The notes: a model not told the origin generated them from the sequence alone. Positions 44,046 to 54,074 are shown, numbered from the stretch's first letter. The stretch is 64,000 nucleotides of DNA from Winogradskyella psychrotolerans RS-3 (GCF_000427335.1 NZ_ATMR01000164.1:33782-97781), one strand, 5' to 3'. Translations and numbers: made by a program.

Positions 44046-46670
44046 TTAAAATTGTTGTCCGATTATGAAGTGTGTTTCCCAATTTTTAACCGCCGTTCCA
44101 TAAGGAGATTCATCAAACGCATGACCGAAATCTATACCAAGTAAACCAAAGGCTGGCATAAATATTCGTAACCCAAAACCTGCAGACCTCTGAAGTTTGA
44201 ATGGATCATAATCCTTAAATTCATTTACAGATGTACCTGCTTCTAAAAATGAAAGTGCATATATTTTAGCTTGTGCACCTAAAGTAATAGGATAACGTAA
44301 CTCTAATGAGAATTTACTATAAATTGAACCACCATCTTGAGAAGATAATGATTGATTAGGATAACCACGTAGTTGAACAACTTCTCTTCCATCTAATGAA
44401 AAGTTACCTAAACCATCACCACCGACAAAGAACCTTTCAAAAGGAATAACTCCTCTATCATTATTATAAGCTCCAAGGAAACCAAATTCTACACTAGGAC
44501 GTAAAACTAATTTTTTAGTTAATGCTTGGTACCAATCCGCTTTAAATTTAATCTTATAAAATTCGAGCCATTTAAAACGTTCTTGGTCAATTTCAGCTAT
44601 TCTTAATTGCGCATCGTTATAAGCTGCAGTTTCCTGTAAGCTAGGACTAGAATTATTTTGAAAATCACTAATAATTTCGCTTTGATCAGCTCTATCGTCT
44701 TTTAAATCTCCATAATCTACACCATTTACTAATGAATATGGGAATGAAAATTTAGCAGAAACAGAAAAACTAGAACCACCCGTTGGGAAAATAGGATCAT
44801 TGTAAACGTCACTTCTACTTAAACCAATAGTGTATGATAAGTTATTTGAGGTACCATCTCCAAAAGTAAATAAACCTGTGTTATAATTTTGAAGATCATA
44901 ATGCTGGTAACTGATAGCCTGAGACAATAGAAAGTAATCATCTGGTTCTGCTAACCTTGTTGAAACACCAAAGGTTAAACCTGTAATATTAAAGCTTTTC
45001 TCTTTATCAGCACTCCCTGTTGACGAGTCGTATAAAAATTGTCTCGAATGTGACAGCGAAGATGATAATTGATATGGTTTTTTACCACCAAACCATGGTT
45101 CACTAAAAGAGAAACTATAGGTTTGAAAAAACTGACTTGCCTGAAGTCTTAATGCTAAACTTTGACCATCTCCTCTCGGCACTGGCTTGTATGCCTCTCC
45201 ATTAAAAATATTTTTTATTGAAAAGTTATTGAATGACAAACCTAAGGTACCAATAAAGCCACCTCCACCATAACCACCTTGTAGTTGTATTTGGCTAGAA
45301 CCTTGTTCAACTAAAGAATATTGTACATCTAAAGTTCCATCTACAGGATTTGGGTTTTTAATATCTGGTACAATTTGCTGCGCATCAAAATATCCTAATT
45401 GCCCAAGTTCTCTAATTGTTCTAATAATATCAGACTTTCTATATAATTCTCCTGGACGTGTTCTTATCTCTCTGTAAATAACATGATCATTAGTAACATC
45501 ATTACCTACTACAGTTATATTGTTATAATAAGCCGGTTTACCTTCAGATATACGAATTTCCATATCTATGATATTACCTTCTGCACTTACCTCTACAGGA
45601 TTGATCGTAGAGAACATGTAACCAAAGTTTTGGTAGGCATTTGTAATATCATTTGCATCTGGATTACTGTCATCTGCAATACGTTCTCTTAATTCTACAC
45701 CATTATAAGTATCACCTTCTTTTATACCAAGTAAGTTAGATAATTGCTGATCTGAATAGATAGTATTTCCAACAAAAGAAATTTTACCAAACGTGTATTG
45801 CTCCCCTTCTTCTACTTTAATATCTAAACTAATTGTTTTTTTATCTAAATAAGAAATAGAGTCTGATATAATTCTTGCGTCACGGTAACCGTTCTCTTTA
45901 TAATAATCTACAACACTTATTAGATCTTCTCTAAAATCGTCTTCAATATATTTAGAACGTTTTAAGATTCGAATGAAGTTCTTTTGCTTCGTGCTCTTCA
46001 TAGCTTTACGAAGCTTCTTATCCACTATCTTATCATTGCCTTCAAAATTAATGGTCTTAATCTTTACTTTTTCACCTTTATCAATAGCAATACGCATGTC
46101 AACACGCTCTTTCTCTACGGAGTCAATAACTTCTGATGTAATAATCCTAACATCTGTATTTAGAAACCCTTTTTTTCTATACTTATTAGTAAGGTAGTTC
46201 TTTGTTGTTGCGATAAGGTTTTCTGTAACTTTCTGACCAGACTTAAGTTTGTTCTCGTCAATAATTTCGTCCTTTTTACCTTTCTTAACTCCTTCTATTG
46301 TAAGATCTTTAAGTTCTGGCAAATCACTAAGGTGAATCTCTAAATTTGCACTCTTACCGGCTATGTCAGTTATATAAATATCTATACTACTAAATAAGTT
46401 AGATTTCCACAATGTCTTTACTGCATTAGCGATTTTCTCACCACCTACTTGAATCTCTTCATCCTTTCTAAGTTTAGAATAGGCAATAATAGTTTGTGCA
46501 CTAAAATTAGTGTTACCAGTAACGTTAATCTCCTTAATTAAATAGGTTTCTCCTCCCTCTACTTGAGCGTAACTGCTAAATGAAATTGTAAAGAGGAATG
46601 CAACACAAAAAAGTTTAATATATGACTTCAATATTGCGGTATTAGGTAAGTTGTTCGCTTGTTTTTCCAA
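44046..46670 (-). CDS. bamA: Outer-membrane protein assembly factor BamA
   Basis: This 874-residue protein starts with a signal peptide (to about residue 36). Five POTRA domains follow (YLIKEINVTGNTNFSAQTII, VKIKTINFEGNDKIVDKKLR and others), then a 16-strand Omp85 barrel ending in Phe. BamA inserts beta-barrel proteins into the outer membrane. Its first codons overlap the end of uppS by 29 bases. A Gln-rich N-terminal extension before the signal hydrophobic core suggests a slightly later start could be used, but the family length is right. Confidence 0.96.
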   Translation of the reverse strand: MEKQANNLPNTAILKSYIKLFCVAFLFTISFSSYAQVEGGETYLIKEINVTGNTNFSAQTIIAYSKLRKDEEIQVGGEKIANAVKTLWKSNLFSSIDIYITDIAGKSANLEIHLSDLPELKDLTIEGVKKGKKDEIIDENKLKSGQKVTENLIATTKNYLTNKYRKKGFLNTDVRIITSEVIDSVEKERVDMRIAIDKGEKVKIKTINFEGNDKIVDKKLRKAMKSTKQKNFIRILKRSKYIEDDFREDLISVVDYYKENGYRDARIISDSISYLDKKTISLDIKVEEGEQYTFGKISFVGNTIYSDQQLSNLLGIKEGDTYNGVELRERIADDSNPDANDITNAYQNFGYMFSTINPVEVSAEGNIIDMEIRISEGKPAYYNNITVVGNDVTNDHVIYREIRTRPGELYRKSDIIRTIRELGQLGYFDAQQIVPDIKNPNPVDGTLDVQYSLVEQGSSQIQLQGGYGGGGFIGTLGLSFNNFSIKNIFNGEAYKPVPRGDGQSLALRLQASQFFQTYSFSFSEPWFGGKKPYQLSSSLSHSRQFLYDSSTGSADKEKSFNITGLTFGVSTRLAEPDDYFLLSQAISYQHYDLQNYNTGLFTFGDGTSNNLSYTIGLSRSDVYNDPIFPTGGSSFSVSAKFSFPYSLVNGVDYGDLKDDRADQSEIISDFQNNSSPSLQETAAYNDAQLRIAEIDQERFKWLEFYKIKFKADWYQALTKKLVLRPSVEFGFLGAYNNDRGVIPFERFFVGGDGLGNFSLDGREVVQLRGYPNQSLSSQDGGSIYSKFSLELRYPITLGAQAKIYALSFLEAGTSVNEFKDYDPFKLQRSAGFGLRIFMPAFGLLGIDFGHAFDESPYGTAVKNWETHFIIGQQF

Positions 46671-47382
46671 ATCTTCGTTCTCTGTTTTGATAGTTTATGA
46701 GTGCCTCATATAGATTTTCTTTTGAAAAATCTGGCCATAAAACATCTGTAAAATATAGTTCTGCGTAGGCTATTTGCCATAGTAAAAAATTACTGATACG
46801 TTGCTCACCACTTGTGCGAATAAGAAGGTCAACGTCTGGTAAATTTTGCGTGTAAAGATGCTTATTAATAATTGATTCGTCAATACTTTCAGAAGAAATT
46901 ATATTATTTTTAACTTTAACTGACAATTCTTTAATAACATTAACAATTTCTTCACGAGAACCATAGCTCAAGGCTAAAGTTAATGTCATATTAGAATTAT
47001 TTTTAGTTTTTTCTATAACACCTAAGAGTTCTTGATGTGCTTTTTTAGGTAAATCATTTAGATTTCCAATAGCACATAATTTAATATTATTGTCTTGAAA
47101 TGTTTTTATTTCTTTCTTTAAAGATTTAACTAACAGCCTCATTAAGGTTTGCACCTCTAGTTTAGGTCTGTTCCAGTTTTCTGTAGAAAATGCGTAAAGC
47201 GTTAAGTTCTTAATACCTAACTCTGCACAAGCCTCAACAGTTTGTCTAACGGATTTTGTGCCATTTTCATGACCAACAACGCGCATCAATCCTTGTTGTT
47301 TTGCCCAACGACCATTACCATCCATAATAATTGCTAGATGCGCAGGAAGTTTCTCTTTATTTATTTGTTCTTTTAAACTCAT
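46642..47382 (-). CDS. uppS: Isoprenyl transferase (undecaprenyl diphosphate synthase)
   Basis: UppS makes the lipid carrier for peptidoglycan and O-antigen. From the chosen start (MSLKEQINKE) it has 246 residues. The active-site motif AIIMDGNGRWAKQQG is near residue 20, with LTLYAFSTENWNRP and the C-terminal LLIRTSGEQRISNFLLWQIAYAE. An earlier in-frame ATG would add 11 residues and overlap the upstream gene. The chosen ATG begins one base after the upstream stop, which suits coupled translation. Confidence 0.96.
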   Translation of the reverse strand: MSLKEQINKEKLPAHLAIIMDGNGRWAKQQGLMRVVGHENGTKSVRQTVEACAELGIKNLTLYAFSTENWNRPKLEVQTLMRLLVKSLKKEIKTFQDNNIKLCAIGNLNDLPKKAHQELLGVIEKTKNNSNMTLTLALSYGSREEIVNVIKELSVKVKNNIISSESIDESIINKHLYTQNLPDVDLLIRTSGEQRISNFLLWQIAYAELYFTDVLWPDFSKENLYEALINYQNRERRFGKTSEQLT

Positions 47383-47383
47383 T

Positions 47384-48073
47384 TTAAAAATTGCAATAGC
47401 AAGGTCTTCTACCAAAAGTGTAAGTTAATGTAATTCCGCTAAACATATACCAATCGTTATTATTAGTATTTCCAAAACTTAACGCTTCTCTGTCTTTAGA
47501 ATCTGGTACACTTCCGTCTAATTCATCAGAAAAAGTATAACGTGCTCCAATTTCTCCAGCTAAAACGAACTGATTGGCTATACGCGTTTTATAGCCTAAA
47601 GCCATAGGAATTCCTAATGCCCAACTATTTGTGTTTTCCGATATATAATCACCATTTGTTAAAAAATAATAATTATCGTGATTAGTAAATGTAATACCAG
47701 AATATAAGTAAGGTGTTCCTTTTGTATCAATAGAATGAAGGTCGAAATCGAAAAAGGTAAATTCCATACCTGCTGAAATCTCAATAATACTCGTATCAAA
47801 TTCATAGTCTCGCTCTTTCCGTCTTGGGTCATCAGAATCACGATCAATACCTTTTAAGTCTGAAAAAATGACTGAAGCCCTAAATGAATGTCTCGCACTT
47901 CGGTTCCATTTTGCTAAAAAACCAAATGCTGCTTGATTTGGAGCGATGTAATCTGTAGCTCCAACGTCACCAATAAAATTACTTCCACCTGCAAATACGC
48001 CAACCTCATAAATCTGAGCGCCAACATTTTTAGGTATAAAAGTGCACAATAAAAGCAGAAAAAAATACTTCAT
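47384..48073 (-). CDS. DUF6089-family outer-membrane beta-barrel-like protein
   Basis: From MKYFFLLLLC this is a 229-residue protein with a signal peptide (CTFIPKNVGAQ). The body is amphipathic beta strands (YEVGVFAGGSNFIGDVGATDY at the start, DWYMFSGITLTYTFGRRPCY at the end), the pattern of a small outer-membrane barrel. The family is usual in flavobacteria between nadK and uppS-bamA, which suggests a role linked to outer-membrane assembly. An in-frame upstream ATG would add 19 non-signal residues and is not favoured. Confidence 0.88.
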   Translation of the reverse strand: MKYFFLLLLCTFIPKNVGAQIYEVGVFAGGSNFIGDVGATDYIAPNQAAFGFLAKWNRSARHSFRASVIFSDLKGIDRDSDDPRRKERDYEFDTSIIEISAGMEFTFFDFDLHSIDTKGTPYLYSGITFTNHDNYYFLTNGDYISENTNSWALGIPMALGYKTRIANQFVLAGEIGARYTFSDELDGSVPDSKDREALSFGNTNNNDWYMFSGITLTYTFGRRPCYCNF

Positions 48074-48183
48074 AGAGTTTTCAAAGTTTGCAAATATAAC
48101 AATTCTGATTTGTGCGCAATAATTTGACACAAATAGTCTTACAGATAAACAGTTTTTGAAAGTAATTATTGTACAAACTAACT

Positions 48184-49062
48184 TTAGTTACGACGATCTT
48201 CGCCCCAAAGTAATTTTTTTCTGAGCGTAGCAAGAAAAGTTTCATCTAATAATTCTACCATTTTTATAACGAAGTTCGCTTTTTTAACGGTTACTGTAGT
48301 CGTATTAGAAAGTGTTACAATCCTAGAGTCTAACGACATCAAGAATTGATCTTCCCTTCCATTAACCCTAAGTGTTACTGTTGTGCTATCTGGAAGAATC
48401 AACGGTCGCGCACTTAAATTATGTGGTGCAATCGGAGTCAATGCAAAATTCTTAGCATCTGGTGCAATTACTGGTCCACCACAACTTAAAGAATACCCTG
48501 TAGATCCTGTGGGAGTTGACAAAATAAGACCATCTGCCCAATATGATGTTAAGAACTCATCGTTAAGGTGGGTTTCTATGGTGATCATGGACGTAGTATT
48601 CTTTCTACTTATCGCTATTTCATTAAGTGCGAAATGCGTGTTTACAATATCCTGATGCTTAGGATCGGTTGAAACACTTAATAATGAACGTTCGGAAATT
48701 TTATAATCCCCATTAAAAATTTCTGTTAATGCGGTTTGTATATCAGCGATTTGTATGGTTGCTAAAAAGCCTAAGCGACCTGTATTAATACCAACAACAG
48801 GTATACCCAAATCTCCAACGTACGTAATAGCCCTTAAAATAGTACCATCACCACCAACACTAATTAATAAATCAAAACTAGTATCTAACTCATTAAACGT
48901 CGCTACTTCAATATTGTCTTTTACAATCGTCTTTTGAGTATCCAAAAACTCACGTTCTATAAACACTTGAGCTTGTTTTTTCAATAAAATATCTACTAGT
49001 TTTTCAACGGCTAGTTGCGTAGTCTCTTTTATGTAATTCTGACCGTAAATTGCTACTTTCAT
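48184..49062 (-). CDS. nadK: NAD kinase
   Basis: NAD kinase makes NADP from NAD and ATP. From MKVAIYGQNY it has 292 residues. Key motifs are LLISVGGDGTILRAI (the GGDGT phosphate loop), GINTGRLGFLA, and the DGLILSTPTGSTGYSLSCGGP region. The C-terminus ends LRKKLLWGEDRRN. The upstream ATG adding eight residues has no family support. The gene lies between the CBS protein and DUF6089, reading the same way. Confidence 0.96.
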   Translation of the reverse strand: MKVAIYGQNYIKETTQLAVEKLVDILLKKQAQVFIEREFLDTQKTIVKDNIEVATFNELDTSFDLLISVGGDGTILRAITYVGDLGIPVVGINTGRLGFLATIQIADIQTALTEIFNGDYKISERSLLSVSTDPKHQDIVNTHFALNEIAISRKNTTSMITIETHLNDEFLTSYWADGLILSTPTGSTGYSLSCGGPVIAPDAKNFALTPIAPHNLSARPLILPDSTTVTLRVNGREDQFLMSLDSRIVTLSNTTTVTVKKANFVIKMVELLDETFLATLRKKLLWGEDRRN

Positions 49063-49155
49063 GTGTTTATATTTATTATTTCTCAATGGTCACATGTTGT
49101 TCTTTATTAAACATTCTTTTAGCCAACAAAACGTTGAACATGCTAGGTTTCATCA

Positions 49156-49812
49156 TTACATGTTTAGATATTTATCTAGATATTTCGAACGCTCTTTTAA
49201 CGTTTCAATGTAAGAATCATCTTCATGCCCAGAAACAATATTATAACTGTAGCGTCTAAACGATTGAATAATTTCATTAAGACTCGTATTACTTATTTTT
49301 AAAGTCACTCTTGCTAAATCACCTTCTATTTTAGAAACAAAGGCACCCAGAAGTTTAGTGTCGTTAGACTCTACAATCTGGCTGATTTCACTAAATGAAT
49401 AATCATTAATCCCCTTTTCTACAATTAAAATACCACCTGGTTCAGCAAAAAATGGTGTTTCATTAAACAAATGTATAATATCATTTAACTCGTAATAACC
49501 AATATATTTATTGTTTCTATCCAATATAGGCATTATGTTAGAGTCGTTTTGAGCAAATGCTTCTAATACATCTAACCAAATTGTGGTAGGTCTCACAAAA
49601 AAACCTTCAATAGCATAGTTACAATCTCCAATAGTCTTAGCACCTTCAAAACAATGTGCATCCTTTTCAGAAATGCACCCCATATAAACCCCATCATTTT
49701 CAATAGGAATATGAGAATACGTTAACTGATTAAAGAGTAATTTTAAATCACCTACTTTATCAGTTATACCTAGCGGTTTAATATCATTTATTATATAGTC
49801 TTGAAGCTCCAT
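49156..49812 (-). CDS. CBS-domain protein
   Basis: This 218-residue soluble protein has two CBS motifs in the first 120 residues (YSHIPIENDGVYMGCISEKD, and MPILDRNNKYIGYYELNDII), then an ACT-like region (GGILIVEKGINDYSFSEISQ). CBS pairs usually bind adenine nucleotides. The ligand is unknown. It is the first gene of the minus-strand nadK-uppS-bamA block and faces pdxJ. Confidence 0.85.
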   Translation of the reverse strand: MELQDYIINDIKPLGITDKVGDLKLLFNQLTYSHIPIENDGVYMGCISEKDAHCFEGAKTIGDCNYAIEGFFVRPTTIWLDVLEAFAQNDSNIMPILDRNNKYIGYYELNDIIHLFNETPFFAEPGGILIVEKGINDYSFSEISQIVESNDTKLLGAFVSKIEGDLARVTLKISNTSLNEIIQSFRRYSYNIVSGHEDDSYIETLKERSKYLDKYLNM

Positions 49813-49874
49813 TAACCTGTATAAATATGTTGCAAATTAATCAAAAATAACCACAAAATACGTCTCCTACTTTG

Positions 49875-49882
49875 TATTTTTG
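49875..49882 (+). promoter_or_regulatory. Probable -7 element of pdxJ
   Basis: TATTTTTG is an exact TAnnTTTG match, 20 bases before the pdxJ start. No clear TTG is found at the -33 position. Confidence 0.35.
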
Positions 49883-49901
49883 TGATTCAAAACCTATTAA
49901 A

Positions 49902-50615
49902 ATGACAAAGCTAAGTGTTAATATAAATAAGATTGCAACGTTAAGAAATAGTCGTGGAGGCGATATTCCTAATGTAGTGCAGTTTGCTAAAGACGTACAG
50001 CGTTTTGGTGCTGAAGGCGTTACTATTCACCCAAGACCAGATGAAAGACATATTCGATACCAAGATGCATACGATTTAAAATCTGAAGTTTACACTGAGT
50101 ACAATATAGAAGGTAATCCCATTCCGAAGTTTGTGGATATGGTTTTAAAAATTAAACCCACACAAGTCACTTTAGTACCGGATTCAGTTGATGCTATTAC
50201 CTCTAATGCAGGTTGGGATACTATAAAACATAAAGATTTTTTAATTGAAGTGATAAAAGAATTTAAAGCAAACGGCATTAGAACATCCATATTTGTAGAT
50301 CCCGATTTACGTCAAATTGAAGGCGCAAAAGCTACAGGGACAGACCGCATAGAATTATACACCGAAGCATTTGCACATCAGTATAGTTTAGGAAATGAAG
50401 ATGCTATAAAACCCTACATGGAATGTGCAGGTCTAGCCAACACTTTGCAACTTGGCATTAATGCTGGTCATGATTTATCTTTAGACAACATCGCTTTCTT
50501 TAAAGAAAACATTACAGGCTTATTAGAAGTATCTATTGGCCATGCATTAATTGCAGAAAGTTTATATTTAGGAGTTGAGAATGTTATTGGGATGTATCTT
50601 AATAAGCTAAAATAA
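49902..50615 (+). CDS. pdxJ: Pyridoxine 5'-phosphate synthase
   Basis: PdxJ condenses 1-deoxyxylulose-5-phosphate with aminoacetone phosphate to make pyridoxine phosphate. From MTKLSVNINKIATLRNSRGG it has 237 residues. Family motifs are VTIHPRPDERHIRYQD, VTLVPD, and LGINAGHDLSLDNI, with VSIGHALIAESLY at the end. An in-frame ATG 30 bases earlier lies upstream of the -7 element and is not used. Confidence 0.96.
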   Translation: MTKLSVNINKIATLRNSRGGDIPNVVQFAKDVQRFGAEGVTIHPRPDERHIRYQDAYDLKSEVYTEYNIEGNPIPKFVDMVLKIKPTQVTLVPDSVDAITSNAGWDTIKHKDFLIEVIKEFKANGIRTSIFVDPDLRQIEGAKATGTDRIELYTEAFAHQYSLGNEDAIKPYMECAGLANTLQLGINAGHDLSLDNIAFFKENITGLLEVSIGHALIAESLYLGVENVIGMYLNKLK

Positions 50616-50649
50616 TAATTCACGCTTAGGCGCTAAGAAAAAATACGGT

Positions 50650-51414
50650 ATGACATTATATTCAAATATCATAGGAGAAGGCAAACCATTTATTATCCTT
50701 CATGGTTTTTTAGGCATGGGAGACAATTGGAAAACCTTAGCCAAAAAATTTTCAGAGTCTAATTTTGAAGTTCATCTCGTGGATCAACGTAATCATGGTC
50801 GTAGTTTTCATTCGGAAGATTTTGATTATGAATTAATGGCAGAAGATTTGAAGCATTATTGTGATGATAATAATTTAAATGACATTGTTTTATTGGGGCA
50901 TTCTATGGGTGGAAAAACCGCTATGCTTTTTGCTGCAAAATATCCAGAACTAGTTAGTAAGCTAATTGTCGCTGATATTTCACCGCGTTATTATCCTGTG
51001 CATCATGATGCTATTTTAGAAGGCTTAAGTAGTTTGGATTTTTCTGAAATTAAAAGTCGTGGAGAAGCAGATGACGCACTAAGCAACTATGTCCACGAAG
51101 ACGGAACACGAATGTTTTTGCTCAAAAATTTATATTGGATAGAAAAAGGACAACTTGCTTTACGTATGAATTTAGACGTCTTAAAAGAAAATGTTTCTGA
51201 AGTTGGAGAAGCACTTCCAATACATGCCACCTTTCAAAAAGACACTTTGTTTTTACGCGGAGACCGTTCCGAATATATTGGAGACGCAGATGAAGCTATT
51301 ATTCACAGACATTTTCCTAACTCAAAACTTATCACAATTTCAAAATCTGGTCATTGGTTACATGCCGAAAATCCTAAAGAATTCTACGAAGCTGTGATGA
51401 ATTTTATATCTTAG
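50650..51414 (+). CDS. Alpha/beta hydrolase (YbfF-like esterase)
   Basis: This 254-residue soluble hydrolase has an oxyanion-loop HGFLGMGDNW, the nucleophile elbow GHSMGG, the acid in LFLRGDRSEYI and the catalytic His in KSGHWLHAENP. It resembles YbfF-type acyl esterases. It starts 35 bases after pdxJ and may be cotranscribed with it. The substrate is unknown. Confidence 0.9.
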   Translation: MTLYSNIIGEGKPFIILHGFLGMGDNWKTLAKKFSESNFEVHLVDQRNHGRSFHSEDFDYELMAEDLKHYCDDNNLNDIVLLGHSMGGKTAMLFAAKYPELVSKLIVADISPRYYPVHHDAILEGLSSLDFSEIKSRGEADDALSNYVHEDGTRMFLLKNLYWIEKGQLALRMNLDVLKENVSEVGEALPIHATFQKDTLFLRGDRSEYIGDADEAIIHRHFPNSKLITISKSGHWLHAENPKEFYEAVMNFIS

Positions 51415-51439
51415 GGTAACTTAATTAAATACTGAAATT

Positions 51440-51787
51440 ATGAATTTACTAATTAGACTTTTACTAAACGCCTTAGCTGTTTTTGTTTTGGCAAACATAC
51501 TTAATGGCGTCACTGTAGATGGTTATATTGGCGCTATTATAGTTGCCATTGTACTCTCCATTCTTAATTTATTAGTAAAGCCCATCTTAGTAATCCTAAC
51601 ACTACCGGCAACTATTGTCACCTTAGGACTTTTCCTTTTGGTGATAAATGCACTAATCATATTACTTGCAGACAAACTTATAGACGGATTTGGAGTGTCT
51701 AGTTTCTGGACTGCATTACTTTTTAGTGTGCTTTTATCTATTTTACAATCGGTATTACAATCGTTCGTAAAAGACGATAAAAAGTAG
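51440..51787 (+). CDS. Small four-helix membrane protein (phage-holin superfamily IV type)
   Basis: This 115-residue protein is almost wholly hydrophobic with four membrane segments. The motif ILNLLVKPILVILTLPATIVTLGLFLLVINA is characteristic of the PF04020 family. Despite the family name it is a chromosomal housekeeping membrane protein in many bacteria, not a prophage sign. It follows the hydrolase by 25 bases. Function unknown. Confidence 0.88.
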   Translation: MNLLIRLLLNALAVFVLANILNGVTVDGYIGAIIVAIVLSILNLLVKPILVILTLPATIVTLGLFLLVINALIILLADKLIDGFGVSSFWTALLFSVLLSILQSVLQSFVKDDKK

Positions 51788-51811
51788 CTTAGCTTCAAAC
51801 CTTTAAAACTG

Positions 51812-51842
51812 TTGTTGGGTTGCAAAAATTATTGTATTTTTG
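51812..51842 (+). promoter_or_regulatory. Promoter of the trigger factor gene
   Basis: TATTTTTG at 51835-51842 is an exact -7 match. TTG triplets at 51812-51814 and 51815-51817 lie 20 and 17 bases before it, fitting the -33 element. The start codon is 26 bases downstream. Confidence 0.6.
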
Positions 51843-51867
51843 CAGCCCAATTTTAGTTTCAATAAAA

Positions 51868-53190
51868 ATGAACATTACAAGAGAAAACATCGATGCATTA
51901 AATGCAGTTGTAAAAGTGGATATCGCTAAAGAAGATTACAGCGACAAAGTAGAGAAAATCTTATTAGATTATCGTAAATCTGCTAACATTCCTGGTTTTA
52001 GAAAAGGCCATGTACCAATGGGAATGGTAAAAAAACAATACGGTAAAGCTGTATTAGTAGATGAAGTAAACAAATTACTACAAGACGCTCTTGGCAAGTA
52101 TTTAGTTGAAGAAAAATTAGATGTTTTAGGTAATCCATTACCAAAAGCACAAGACGATTTAGATTGGGATGCTGAAGCATTTACTTTTGAATTCGAATTA
52201 GGTTTAGCACCAGAATTCAACGTAGAATTGAAAAGCAAAAAAGCAATAACACATTATAGTATTGTGGCTGATGACAAAATGATCAATGATCAGATTGAGC
52301 ATATCCAAAAGCAATATGGTAAAATTGTTTCTCAAGACGAAGTGACTGAAGCTTCTGAAATTACAGGAACTTTCACTAACGAAGAAAAAGAAATCGATAA
52401 TTCTACAATGATTACTTTAGATAAATTAAAAGGAAAAACAAATCCTAAGAAATTTATCGGAGCTAAAGTTGGTGATGTAGTTACCTTAAAAACTAAAGGC
52501 TTATTTAATGACGATCACGATTTAATGACGTTTTTAAAAGTATCTCACGATGATGCTCATGGTTTAGATATCGAAGTGAATTTTACAATCACCGAAATTA
52601 ACGATCGTGAATTAGCAGATTTAGATCAAGAGTTATTTGATAAGTTATTTGGAAAAGGTATTGTAACCTCTGTATCTGAGTTGAAAGCTAAAATCAAGGA
52701 AGACTCAGAAAAGCAATTTACACAACAAGGTGACCAAAAATTATTAAACGACGTTACTGAAAACTTAGTTGAAAACACAAAATTCGATTTACCAGCAAGC
52801 TTCTTACAAAAATGGATGCAAACTTCAGGTGAAGAAGAAATGACTGAAGAGCAAGCTAAAGAAGAGTATGAAAAGTCTGAAAAAAGCATGCGTTACCAAC
52901 TTATTGAAGGTAAATTAATCACAGAACACAAGCTTCAAGTTCAGTTTGAAGAATTAAAAGCGTATTCAATGGACATGATTAAAGGACAAATGGCTCAATT
53001 TGGCCAAATGAATCCTTCAGATAAAGAATTAGAGGACATTGCTGCTCGTATTTTAGGAAACCAAGACGAAGTAAAGCGTATGTCTGAGCAATTAATGAGT
53101 CAGAAGTTATTAAACTTATATAAGACAGAAGCTAATATTAAGACCAAAGACATCACTTACGATGATTTTGTAAAAGAATTCTATAGCTAG
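51868..53190 (+). CDS. tig: Trigger factor (ribosome-associated chaperone)
   Basis: From MNITRENIDALNAVVKV this protein has 440 residues. The ribosome-binding loop GFRKGHVPMGMVKKQYG is near residue 40, followed by the central domain with its degenerate FKBP part and a long helical C-terminal arm domain. Trigger factor binds nascent chains at the ribosome exit. A start 48 bases earlier would lie within the promoter. It precedes clpP and clpX, the conserved tig-clpP-clpX order, although a terminator separates it from clpP. Confidence 0.96.
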   Translation: MNITRENIDALNAVVKVDIAKEDYSDKVEKILLDYRKSANIPGFRKGHVPMGMVKKQYGKAVLVDEVNKLLQDALGKYLVEEKLDVLGNPLPKAQDDLDWDAEAFTFEFELGLAPEFNVELKSKKAITHYSIVADDKMINDQIEHIQKQYGKIVSQDEVTEASEITGTFTNEEKEIDNSTMITLDKLKGKTNPKKFIGAKVGDVVTLKTKGLFNDDHDLMTFLKVSHDDAHGLDIEVNFTITEINDRELADLDQELFDKLFGKGIVTSVSELKAKIKEDSEKQFTQQGDQKLLNDVTENLVENTKFDLPASFLQKWMQTSGEEEMTEEQAKEEYEKSEKSMRYQLIEGKLITEHKLQVQFEELKAYSMDMIKGQMAQFGQMNPSDKELEDIAARILGNQDEVKRMSEQLMSQKLLNLYKTEANIKTKDITYDDFVKEFYS

Positions 53191-53231
53191 TTTTAAAAAT
53201 ATTAAGGCTAAGCCTTAAAACCTTAAAATGT

Positions 53232-53252
53232 GGTTAACGTAAAACGTTAACC
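53232..53252 (+). other. Perfect hairpin between tig and its terminator
   Basis: A 9-bp stem (GGTTAACGT at 53232-53240 with its complement at 53244-53252) has an AAA loop. No T-run follows; the real terminator is just downstream. It may protect the 3' end of the message. Confidence 0.5.
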
Positions 53253-53275
53253 TAAAAATTATTAGTATCTTTAAG

Positions 53276-53307
53276 GCGTAAAATGTAAAAATTTTACGCT
53301 TTTTTTT
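53276..53307 (+). terminator. Intrinsic terminator of tig
   Basis: A 9-bp stem (GCGTAAAAT at 53276-53284 with its complement at 53291-53299) is followed by eight T. Confidence 0.88.
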
Positions 53308-53399
53308 GGAATACATTTTTCATTAAAAAAAGATATTAGACTGCACACCGCAGTAGTACTTTATTGAAATAAAAATTAATTAAAAGAATTAAAATTCAT

Positions 53400-54074
53400 A
53401 TGGATTACGGAAAAGAATTTGAAAAATTTGCAATAAAAGATCAAGGTATAAATAGCAACTATTACTCTAAGATTATTGAGAGCATGTACCCTTCTAATAT
53501 GACGCCTAATATTATTGAAGAACGTCAGATGAATATCGCCGTTTTTGATGTGTTCTCGCGTTTAATGATGGATCGTATTATATTTTTAGGCACAGGTGTT
53601 AATGACCAAGTGGCAAATATTATACAAGCACAGTTATTATTTTTACAAAGTACTGATGCTTCAAAAGATATTCAAATTTATATTAATTCACCAGGAGGTT
53701 CTGTTTACGCAGGTTTGGGTATCTATGATACGATGCAATTTGTAAAACCAGACGTAGCAACTATTTGTACAGGTATTGCAGCATCAATGGCAGCTGTATT
53801 ATTATGTGCTGGTGCAGAAGGAAAACGTTCTGCATTAACACATTCTCGTGTTATGATTCACCAGGTAAGTAGTGGAACTCAGGGTCAGTTAAGCGATATG
53901 CAAATTGCTTTAAAGGAGACTATTAGAGTTAAGGAAGAATTATATGCCGTTATTGCTAAACATACTGGTAAAACAGTAGAACAAGTTGAAAAAGATTCTG
54001 ACAGAGATTATTGGATGCGTTCTCAAGAAGCTTTAGACTACGGAATGATTGACGAAGTATTAACGAGAAAGTAA
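53400..54074 (+). CDS. clpP: ATP-dependent Clp protease proteolytic subunit
   Basis: This 224-residue serine peptidase has the oxyanion-strand INSPGGSVYAGLGIYD, the nucleophile Ser in TGIAASMAAVLLCAGAEG, and the catalytic His in HSRVMIHQVSSG. The last residues (YGMIDEVLTRK) are canonical. It forms the 14-subunit degradation barrel that works with ClpX, encoded 73 bases downstream. Confidence 0.97.
   Translation: MDYGKEFEKFAIKDQGINSNYYSKIIESMYPSNMTPNIIEERQMNIAVFDVFSRLMMDRIIFLGTGVNDQVANIIQAQLLFLQSTDASKDIQIYINSPGGSVYAGLGIYDTMQFVKPDVATICTGIAASMAAVLLCAGAEGKRSALTHSRVMIHQVSSGTQGQLSDMQIALKETIRVKEELYAVIAKHTGKTVEQVEKDSDRDYWMRSQEALDYGMIDEVLTRK

Noticed and set aside
51440..51787. Prophage signal from a holin-family protein
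   Set aside because: The family is a common chromosomal membrane protein, and no other phage gene is nearby.
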